NCBI GenBank assembly: GCA_003645495.1
Contig: QNFK01000175.1
Location: forward strand, 1-5,293
Direction of reading: 5' to 3'
Source: Gammaproteobacteria bacterium
GTDB taxonomy: Bacteria > Pseudomonadota > Gammaproteobacteria > Steroidobacterales > Woeseiaceae
DNA length: 5,293 bases
This document shows, in pieces, positions 1-4,323 of this stretch. Under the pieces are notes generated by a model. It worked only from the letters and a program-made list of their open reading frames with translations, was not told the DNA's origin and did not search any database. Both the position numbers and the translations under genes were made by a program. How positions within the stretch are numbered: position 1 is the first letter of the stretch; the number at the start of each line of letters is the position of its first letter.

Positions 1-284
1 ATCAGGTCGATCGTCTCATGAATCGGTGTGAGTGATCGGGGCACCTCGTTCAGCAACCGTTCTATGTCAGCATTTGGCAGTCCGGTCCGTTCTGCACCGC
101 GAACGACTGCATCCCGGAAAGGAAGCGTTCCTCTATCCAGCTCCAGCCAATCGGGGTGCCCGAGTATTTCGGTCTTCACCAGATTCTGAGTCTCGGGGCT
201 ATCAAATACATGCCGGATGAGCTTGTCTGGATGCCAATTGAATACCACACCGCCCAGGTCGAATACGATGTTCAACAGTGCCAC
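1..284 (-). CDS. HAD-superfamily phosphatase, N-terminal part (gene runs off the left edge)
   Basis: This is the first 94 codons of a haloacid dehalogenase-type hydrolase; the C-terminal part lies beyond position 1. The N-terminus contains the HAD motif I strand NIVFDLGGVV, with nucleophile Asp9 (numbering from the GTG start). The second motif Asp is replaced by Gly, as in the YihX-like branch of phosphatases acting on small phosphorylated metabolites. The following helical stretch (HPDWLELDRGTL) fits the cap region of HAD-IA enzymes. The start is uncertain. GTG at 284 and TTG at 275 are both in frame; GAGGTG lies six bases before the TTG and overlaps the GTG. An in-frame TAA at 303-305 limits any extension. 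The gene begins about 20 bases after the VOC gene and in the same frame. Substrate unknown. The family call is firm; the phosphatase role is inferred from family knowledge, since motifs II to IV are outside the window. Confidence 0.85.
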   Translation of the reverse strand, partial: MALLNIVFDLGGVVFNWHPDKLIRHVFDSPETQNLVKTEILGHPDWLELDRGTLPFRDAVVRGAERTGLPNADIERLLNEVPRSLTPIHETIDL

Positions 285-305
285 CTCGTCCGCGATACTT
301 TTTTA

Positions 306-740
306 CTATGGATGATTTGTGTACCCGTCATCTTCAACGGAGGTAGTGATTTCATATGCATCCACTTCAATTACATTGCGATCCGGATCACGAATAAATA
401 TGGCTGACATGTCGCCAAAGCTGAACGACCCGGTGATCTTGATGTCGTGCTCTGAAACAAATTCTTTCGCTTGAGCAAGAGAGCCCACCGTTAATGCGAC
501 ATGCGTAATCCCGGTATGCTTTTCATCAACATCCATCAGGATATTTACGTCTCCGGGTACGTCGGCTGGGCCAAGAAGGTTAAGCACCACTCCGCTCGGA
601 TGTTTCATTATCACTGGGTGCCCGGATTCAAACCCGGCATCATTCACTAGGTCAAAACCCAACAAAGAATAGAACTCGATTGAACGCGCTTTGTCGCTAA
701 TTCTGATACCAACATGATTGACGTTCGTGATGTCCAACAT
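306..740 (-). CDS. VOC-family (glyoxalase/bleomycin resistance fold) protein
   Basis: A 144-residue protein with two beta-alpha-beta-beta-beta modules of the vicinal oxygen chelate fold. Module 1 opens with NVNHVGIRI (His9) and module 2 with THVALTV (His80), ending in NVIEVDAYE (Glu125). In glyoxalase I-like enzymes the four metal ligands are His, Glu, His, Glu. Here His9, His80 and Glu125 are present, but the position of the first Glu appears to be Asn54 (VVLNLLG). Metal binding is therefore plausible but altered. The FIRDPDRNVIE segment is typical of lactoylglutathione lyase-like and dioxygenase-like members. The substrate cannot be told from sequence. The ATG start is supported by GAGGT eight bases upstream. 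The gene ends with tandem in-frame stops, TAG then TAA, and is followed closely by the HAD phosphatase gene, suggesting co-transcription. The family call is secure and the reaction unknown. Confidence 0.88.
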   Translation of the reverse strand: MLDITNVNHVGIRISDKARSIEFYSLLGFDLVNDAGFESGHPVIMKHPSGVVLNLLGPADVPGDVNILMDVDEKHTGITHVALTVGSLAQAKEFVSEHDIKITGSFSFGDMSAIFIRDPDRNVIEVDAYEITTSVEDDGYTNHP

Positions 741-747
741 GGGATCT

Positions 748-752
748 ACCTC
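748..752 (-). promoter_or_regulatory. Shine-Dalgarno sequence of the VOC gene ending at 306
   Basis: GAGGT on the minus strand sits seven bases before the ATG at 738-740. It is the clearest ribosome-binding site in the window and fixes that start codon. Confidence 0.6.
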
Positions 753-811
753 GATTTTTGTTTTTTAAACCAATTGCATTGGATGTTGGTGCTGCTGACG
801 ATACACGAATA

Positions 812-1522
812 TCAGGGTGCTTCGTGTTCGAACTGACCGGTCTCGATAAACGAAAAGGCCTGTTCAATGGCATCGGACGATTTCATGATAAACGGGTGTG
901 AGTGCGGCACAACCAGGAAATCGGTCATTCCTGTTACTTTCGTATTTTCAACGGAGATCTTTCCATCATCGGGATTCTTAAGATATTGAGAAAGAATAGG
1001 GTTGAACGTTCTTGTCCCTGCGATCACGCCAACTTCGTAGTCCACAGGTCCCAGCATCAGCGGAACGCTATCTTTATCCGTACCCAGTTGATACCCGGCC
1101 GGGCCATTGATTGCTCCAAATCCCGGAAAATGACGCAGGCTATCAACAACCTCGCTACCCTTATTAGGTGGCGCGAACATAAGAACCCGTCCGAGGTTCG
1201 AGATGTCGTTCTGTTCCAGGTAATACCGCACCAGGATACCGCCTAGTGAATGAGTAACAAAATGAACAACGCTTTCTGCCGGACATTTTTCCAGACCAGT
1301 CTCGATCGCCAGCGGAGCCAGTTTCTCGATCGGGAAAAATCTTGACGGGTAATCTACATTAGCAACCACGTACCCTGATTCCTCAAACGTCGCTGCCGCC
1401 TTTTCCATCGACGCCGAGGTTCGCGCCAACCCGTGCAGGAACACCACGCAATCTGCGCTGTGCGCCGGCGCTGCAGCCGCAACGACCAATGCGATCATTA
1501 AGGGAAATCGTTTTGCGTACAT
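812..1522 (-). CDS. Exported alpha/beta hydrolase (lipase/esterase-like)
   Basis: A 236-residue protein with a Sec signal peptide: Lys4-Arg5, a hydrophobic core at residues 6-18, and a cleavage region PAHSAD giving a mature start near Ala23 or Asp24. The mature part has an oxyanion-hole motif VVFLHGLAR (residues 26-34) and a nucleophile elbow THSLGG centred on Ser92. Here Thr replaces the first Gly of the usual GxSxG. A C-terminal DDGKISVENTK and VPHSHPFIM segment probably supplies the catalytic Asp (about 187) and His (about 209). Cys25 and Cys80 are the only cysteines and could form a disulfide, which fits a periplasmic or secreted protein. Such proteins are generally called lipases or esterases; the substrate is unknown. 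No good ribosome-binding site precedes the ATG (AGGA is 14 bases away), so the start rests on the signal peptide. It follows the SWIM gene by 38 bases. Confidence 0.85.
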   Translation of the reverse strand: MYAKRFPLMIALVVAAAAPAHSADCVVFLHGLARTSASMEKAAATFEESGYVVANVDYPSRFFPIEKLAPLAIETGLEKCPAESVVHFVTHSLGGILVRYYLEQNDISNLGRVLMFAPPNKGSEVVDSLRHFPGFGAINGPAGYQLGTDKDSVPLMLGPVDYEVGVIAGTRTFNPILSQYLKNPDDGKISVENTKVTGMTDFLVVPHSHPFIMKSSDAIEQAFSFIETGQFEHEAP

Positions 1523-1560
1523 GTATTTAGTGCGTGTCCTAACTAATTGATGCGCTATCT

Positions 1561-1893
1561 CTAACTGTTCATGGCCCTGGCAAGCGTCTTCTTCAGAGCC
1601 GCAATATCGTCTTTGGTGCGTTCAGAATTCTTCTCAGCTGCGCGCAACTCGCCGAGCGCCGCTTCAACATCAGTTCCAACAAGCCATTTTGTGACAGTTG
1701 GCACCTGATCGGCGTTATCGCCTGATACAGACTCGGATTTTCCATCGAGGATGGCAACACGGTGCTTACAGGAATTTCCAAACTGTCCTGCAGGGCACGT
1801 ACAAAGTGCGGTCAAACTCGCACCATCCTTTATGAAAGTGATCTCGTATGCATCCGAGGATGACCCTTTCACGTTAAAAATGAGTTGTTCCAA
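1561..1893 (-). CDS. Small SWIM zinc-finger protein
   Basis: A 110-residue protein. Residues 31-44 carry the SWIM zinc-finger pattern CxCx8CxH: Cys31, Cys33, Cys42 and His44 within CTCPAGQFGNSCKH. SWIM domains bind zinc and are associated with DNA or protein interactions. The C-terminal third (about residues 75-108) is charged and predicted helical, probably a short coiled coil. No other domain is seen and the role is unknown. The best start is TTG at 1891-1893, with AAGGG six bases upstream. There is no ATG or GTG in frame. The frame stays open upstream to a TAA at 1981-1983 inside the attC-like site, so about 29 upstream codons (encoding NVQQENDAPVAGSPK and more) are readable but lack a standard start. 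The gene lies just after the hicAB cassette, whose right junction forms part of its leader. The domain call is strong; the exact N-terminus is not. Confidence 0.78.
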   Translation of the reverse strand: MEQLIFNVKGSSSDAYEITFIKDGASLTALCTCPAGQFGNSCKHRVAILDGKSESVSGDNADQVPTVTKWLVGTDVEAALGELRAAEKNSERTKDDIAALKKTLARAMNS

Positions 1894-1965
1894 AATCCAC
1901 CCTTTGCGCTCTGTTGATTTAACTTTCGGCGACCCGGCTACCGGCGCATCGTTTTCCTGCTGAAC

Positions 1966-1971
1966 ATTATA
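1966..1971 (-). promoter_or_regulatory. Possible -10 box upstream of the SWIM gene
   Basis: A perfect TATAAT on the minus strand lies at the cassette junction, 72 bases before the TTG start of the SWIM gene. It overlaps the R' box (GTTATAA) of the attC-like site. No convincing -35 hexamer is found 15 to 18 bases upstream, so the promoter is tentative; the match may be only part of the recombination core. Confidence 0.3.
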
Positions 1972-2039
1972 ACAAACGCATTAAGTAACAGGGGCCGAGT
2001 GGCGAATCGCCCGGCGGCCAGTGCAGCGATTTGTTAGGC
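1967..2039 (-). other. attC: attC-like recombination site (59-base element), 73 bp
   Basis: Read on the minus strand, the site begins with an R'' box GCCTAAC (2033-2039, matching RYYYAAC) and ends with an R' box GTTATAA (1967-1973). Between them is an imperfect dyad. TAACAAA (2030-2036) pairs with TTTGTTA (1970-1976). CGC pairs with GCG (2026-2028 with 1977-1979), leaving one extrahelical base at 2029. GGCCG/CGGCC (2015-2019 with 1993-1997) forms an inner stem, and GGCGA-T-TCGCC (2001-2011) an apical hairpin. The conserved end boxes, non-conserved centre, bulged base and 73-bp length are what defines attC sites recombined as folded single strands by IntI integrases. The hicB stop codon lies inside R'', as is common in cassettes. 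The R' end is also similar to the outer end of Vibrio repeats as I recall them. No integrase is in view. Confidence 0.7.
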
Positions 2040-2258
2040 GGCATGTACATTGACAAGTTCGCTCTGTGATTTTGGCGTAGGAATCGGATCACCAGCTTTC
2101 TTCAGTCCCTCAATATGAAACTCGATCGCTTCTTGAATTAATGAAACGACTTCCGCACGAGTCTCGGCCGCAGCCACGCAACCTGGCAAATCAGGTACGT
2201 AAGCTCCGAACCCGTTCTCGCTTTTCTCGACTATGACGAGGTACTGCATAGGATTCAT
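2034..2258 (-). CDS. hicB: HicB-family antitoxin
   Basis: A 74-residue protein of the short HicB (UPF0150-like) family. The degenerate RNase H-like fold is recognisable from QYLVIVEKSENGFGAYVPDL followed by PGCVAAAETRAEV, a helix (EAIEFHIEGLKKAG, residues 43-56) and the proline-rich tail DPIPTPKS. In type II HicAB systems this domain binds and inhibits the HicA mRNA-interferase toxin. No C-terminal helix-turn-helix or ribbon-helix-helix is present, so autoregulation by DNA binding is not evident. Its ATG overlaps the hicA stop codon (ATGA), the usual translationally coupled order hicA-hicB. A second Met at codon 4 is an alternative start. The stop codon TAA lies inside the R'' box of the attC-like site. 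The partner toxin gene has an amber codon, so HicB may now be an orphan antitoxin. Confidence 0.9.
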   Translation of the reverse strand: MNPMQYLVIVEKSENGFGAYVPDLPGCVAAAETRAEVVSLIQEAIEFHIEGLKKAGDPIPTPKSQSELVNVHAA

Positions 2259-2440
2259 TTTAGCCCAGCCTGTTTCAAAATGCTGTTCAGGGTACCCGGT
2301 GGCAAGTCAATGCCAGGTTTACCGGAAACCGTTACTGTTCCTGACTTTACGGGATGCTTGAGTTGCCGATGACTGCCACGGGTTCTTTCAATTTTCTAAC
2401 CATCGTCCTTTAGTTTTCGAAGAATTTCACTGACTTTCAT
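2255..2440 (-). pseudogene. hicA: hicA toxin gene interrupted by an in-frame amber codon
   Basis: From ATG at 2438-2440 the frame reads MKVSEILRKLKDDG, then TAG (2396-2398), then KIERTRGSHRQLKHPVKSG, VTVSGKPGIDLPPG and a tail ending in LNSILKQAGLK before TGA. That is 61 codons, the normal length for HicA, an mRNA interferase with a double-stranded RNA-binding-like fold. The catalytic His is His24 in RGSHRQ, after the stop. The amber falls where HicA proteins commonly have Trp (DGW), so one change, TGG to TAG (C to T at plus-strand 2397), explains the break. The rest shows no frameshift or other stop, which suggests the mutation is recent, or a sequencing error, or suppressed by readthrough. 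Only a 14-residue peptide is expected otherwise. The 3' end overlaps hicB by four bases. The upstream Shine-Dalgarno is weak (GAG three bases before ATG). Confidence 0.88.
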
Positions 2441-2443
2441 CGA

Positions 2444-2458
2444 CTCAGACTGGCTGAG
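2444..2458 (-). repeat. Short inverted repeat just upstream of hicA
   Basis: CTCAG-CCAGT-CTGAG on the minus strand ends three bases before the hicA start codon, with arm centres ten bases apart. It could be an operator or an mRNA hairpin masking the toxin's ribosome-binding region. Five-base arms are short enough to arise by chance, and this HicB lacks a visible DNA-binding domain. Confidence 0.25.
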
Positions 2459-2534
2459 CGATAGTCACAATGCTACCTGCGAATCTGGTCGGTTTGACGC
2501 CTAACGTTTTAGCTCATTGACACAGTGTTTTGTA

Positions 2535-2927
2535 TCAGGTCGGCTGGAAAAGATCCCACAGGTTGCCATAGAGGTCTTTGAAAACCGCAACACTGCCATA
2601 TTCTTCCCGCTTCGGCTCTCTGACGAATGTTACACCTGCCTCACGCATCGAAGCGTAATCTCGCTGGAAGTTATCGGTCTGCAGGAAAAGAAATACACGC
2701 CCACCTGCCTGGTTGCCGATGAATTTCTCCTGCTCCGGTGTTGCAGCGCGTGCGAGGAGCAGGTTTGTGCCGCCCTGACCGGGTGGGGAAACCACGACCC
2801 AGCGTTTATCCTGTTCGGGTTGATAGGTGTCATCTATCAGCGTGAAGTTGAGCTTGTTACAATAGAATTCTATGGCGTCGTCATAGTCGCGAACAATGAG
2901 TGCAACATTCAGAATTGACTGATTCAC
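2535..2927 (-). CDS. VOC-family protein lacking the usual metal ligands
   Basis: A 130-residue single-domain protein of the glyoxalase/dioxygenase fold. It opens with ILNVALIVRDYDDAIEFYCN, the beta-alpha start of module 1, and closes with SVAVFKDLYGNLWDLFQPT, the last strands of module 2. At the usual ligand positions the first His is Asn or Val (LNVAL), the second-module His is absent (GRVFLFLQTD), and the terminal Glu is Asp125 (NLWDLF). A metal-dependent reaction is therefore unlikely; members like this often bind ligands or are uncharacterised. Start is GTG at 2925-2927, twelve bases after the cupin stop, with only a distant AGG as ribosome-binding site; the match of MNQSILNVALIVRD to the family's N-terminus supports it. 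It is the last gene before the hicAB cassette, whose boundary is 30 bases downstream. Function unknown. Confidence 0.85.
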   Translation of the reverse strand: MNQSILNVALIVRDYDDAIEFYCNKLNFTLIDDTYQPEQDKRWVVVSPPGQGGTNLLLARAATPEQEKFIGNQAGGRVFLFLQTDNFQRDYASMREAGVTFVREPKREEYGSVAVFKDLYGNLWDLFQPT

Positions 2928-2939
2928 AGCAACAACAGC

Positions 2940-3305
2940 CTAAATCCAGTTCTGATCTTGGATTGCCACCGTCTGGTCAGTATCGTTACTGCCGGTATGC
3001 AGTGTTTCTTTGGGTTCGATCAGGACAATCTCTGTGCCCTCGACCGCGACCGGTCGATGTTCTACACCCTTTGCTACAACATAGAATTCGCCCGGATCCA
3101 GAGCTATTACTTTGTCGCGCAGGTGGATATCAAGGTGGCCGCTGACGACGAGGAAAAACTCATCTTCATTGTCATGCGAGTGCCAATCGAGTTCACCCTG
3201 ACCTTTGGCGAGCTTGATGTAATTCTCGTTTAACTCGCCGACCAGCTTTGGTGACCACAGGTCATCGAATTTTTTGAATTTTTCGGCGAGATTTATTTTA
3301 TCCAT
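2940..3305 (-). CDS. Small single-domain cupin protein
   Basis: A 121-residue cupin. Motif 1 is present as GELDWHSHDNEDEFFLVVSG (His42, His44, Glu49) and motif 2 as PGEFYVVAKGVEHRP (His83), giving the complete three-His, one-Glu metal site, usually for Fe, Mn, Zn or Ni. The first residues (MDKINLAEKF, then KLVGELNENY) are typical of the short cupins similar to mannose-6-phosphate isomerase-like proteins, but the substrate is unknown. The chosen ATG (3303-3305) starts four bases after the trpS stop, with GAGG two bases before it. An in-frame ATG at 3336-3338 would add 11 residues overlapping the trpS end, but those residues look unlike the family N-terminus. Tight packing implies cotranscription with trpS and the following VOC gene. 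The fold and metal site are clear; the biological role is not. Confidence 0.87.
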   Translation of the reverse strand: MDKINLAEKFKKFDDLWSPKLVGELNENYIKLAKGQGELDWHSHDNEDEFFLVVSGHLDIHLRDKVIALDPGEFYVVAKGVEHRPVAVEGTEIVLIEPKETLHTGSNDTDQTVAIQDQNWI

Positions 3306-3309
3306 TGCC

Positions 3310-4320
3310 TCAGACCAGTTTACGAATACCAACCGCATAGCGAATCTCTTCGAGATAAGGCACAGAAATCTCCCTGGCTTTCTCTGCTCCCTTCAGGAGC
3401 TCTTGCTCAACCACTGCAGGGTCATCGATGAGCCGTTGATATTCAGCTCTGGCCGGTTTGATGTGCTCATTGATGTATTCGAACAGGACTTGCTTCATCT
3501 CGCCCCAGGCGATGCCATCGGCGTAACGTTTTTCTATGTCGGCTGCTTCATCTTCGCTGGCGAATGCTTTGTAGATTTCGAAAAGCGTTGATCCTTCTGT
3601 GTCTTTCGGTTCGCCGGGTTCAAGACTGTTGGATTTGATTTTCATGATGAGCTTGCGGAGTTTCTTTTCATCTGCGAAAAGCGGAATTGTATTGTTGTAG
3701 CTCTTGCTCATCTTGCGCCCGTCCAGGCCTGACAACACTGCCGTATTGTCGTCGATAACCGCCTCCGGCATTACCAGGATGTCGCCATAGTGATGGTTAA
3801 ATCGCTGCGCGATGTCGCGCGTCATCTCGACATGTTGTTTTTGATCTCGTCCTACCGGCACCTTTGTTGATTTGAACATTAGGATGTCCGCTGCCATAAG
3901 GATCGGATAGCTGTACAGCGCCATCATGATGCCTTTGTCCGGATCCTTGTTGCCGCTTTCCTCGTTTGCCTGCACGACCGCTTTATATGAATGCGCACGG
4001 TTCATGAGTCCCTTGGCCGTGGAACTGGTGAGGATCCAGGTAAGGTGCGGTATTTCCTCGATGTCTGATTGCCGGTAAAACACGGCATTGTCCGTATCCA
4101 GCCCAAGCGCCAGCCACGCCGCCGCGATTTCCAGCGTGGATCGGTTGATACGTTCCGGGTCTTCGGCCTTGGCGAGCGCATGATAGTCAGCCAGAAAATA
4201 ATAATTCTGTTTTAACTTGTCCTTGCTCGCGGCAATGCCGGGCCGAATGGCACCAACGTAATTACCAATGTGCGGTGTGCCGGTCGTCGTAATACCGGTG
4301 AGGTAGATATCCTGAACCAT
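3310..4320 (-). CDS. trpS: Tryptophanyl-tRNA synthetase
   Basis: A 336-residue class I aminoacyl-tRNA synthetase that charges tRNA-Trp with tryptophan in the cytoplasm. The HIGH signature appears as TPHIGNYVGA (residues 16-24) and the KMSKS loop as GLDGRKMSKSYNN (residues 198-210). The family segments YPILMAADILMF (138-149) and VGRDQKQHVEMTRD (156-169) contribute to tryptophan and ATP binding. Length is normal for bacterial TrpRS. The N-terminus ITTTGTPHIGNY is the version seen in Pseudomonas-type enzymes rather than the E. coli form, as I recall it. The start ATG is three bases after the stop of the gamma-glutamyltransferase gene, so trpS appears to lack its own promoter here; the ribosome-binding site is weak (GGG about nine bases upstream). 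No Trp leader or T-box is visible because there is no intergenic space. Downstream it is packed against the cupin gene. Confidence 0.97.
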   Translation of the reverse strand: MVQDIYLTGITTTGTPHIGNYVGAIRPGIAASKDKLKQNYYFLADYHALAKAEDPERINRSTLEIAAAWLALGLDTDNAVFYRQSDIEEIPHLTWILTSSTAKGLMNRAHSYKAVVQANEESGNKDPDKGIMMALYSYPILMAADILMFKSTKVPVGRDQKQHVEMTRDIAQRFNHHYGDILVMPEAVIDDNTAVLSGLDGRKMSKSYNNTIPLFADEKKLRKLIMKIKSNSLEPGEPKDTEGSTLFEIYKAFASEDEAADIEKRYADGIAWGEMKQVLFEYINEHIKPARAEYQRLIDDPAVVEQELLKGAEKAREISVPYLEEIRYAVGIRKLV

Positions 4321-4323
4321 TAA

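Larger units (their letters stand above)
1973..2504 (-). mobile_element. Solitary integron-type gene cassette carrying hicA (broken) and hicB
   Basis: On the minus strand the segment starts with TTAGGC directly after a G (G|TTAGGC at 2505/2504) and ends at the G of the attC-like R' box (position 1973), giving 532 bp. In a true cassette the R'' box is complementary to the R' core re-formed on circularisation. Here R'' GCCTAAC is the exact complement of G+TTAGGC, and the match extends to eight bases (2033-2040 against 2498-2505). The two genes run in the attC direction and fill the segment. Toxin-antitoxin pairs are frequent passengers of chromosomal integron arrays, usually with their own promoter. 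No second attC is found upstream (only 29 bases separate the preceding gene from the boundary) or downstream, and no integrase is visible. Insertion at a secondary site or a relic of a dispersed array are both possible. This is a structural inference, not proven mobility. Confidence 0.65.

Noticed and set aside
770..782. Small hairpin CCAAT-GCA-ATTGG between the hydrolase and VOC genes.
   Set aside because: The stem is only five AT-rich base pairs and no U-run follows on the minus strand, so it is not a credible terminator.
1523..1566. GTTAGGA and GTTAGAG motifs between the SWIM and hydrolase genes, resembling attC core boxes.
   Set aside because: No matching R'' box lies within attC distance and there is no dyad between them; one of the GTTAG motifs overlaps the SWIM stop codon and probably arises by chance. 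A second cassette boundary is not supported.
1967..2039. attC-like site read in the opposite (plus) orientation, where GTTAGGC would be R' and TTATAAC R''.
   Set aside because: The end boxes alone allow it, but the complementary core at 2499-2505, the gene direction and the stop codon inside the box all favour the minus orientation.
2512..2535. ACAC-T-GTGT palindrome after the VOC gene as a terminator or left attC arm.
   Set aside because: It is four base pairs long, lacks a T-run, and has no conserved boxes placed as an attC needs.
2517..2918. Plus-strand open frame of 133 codons across the VOC gene.
   Set aside because: It mirrors the minus-strand VOC gene, has no recognisable domain, and its composition looks like an antisense shadow.
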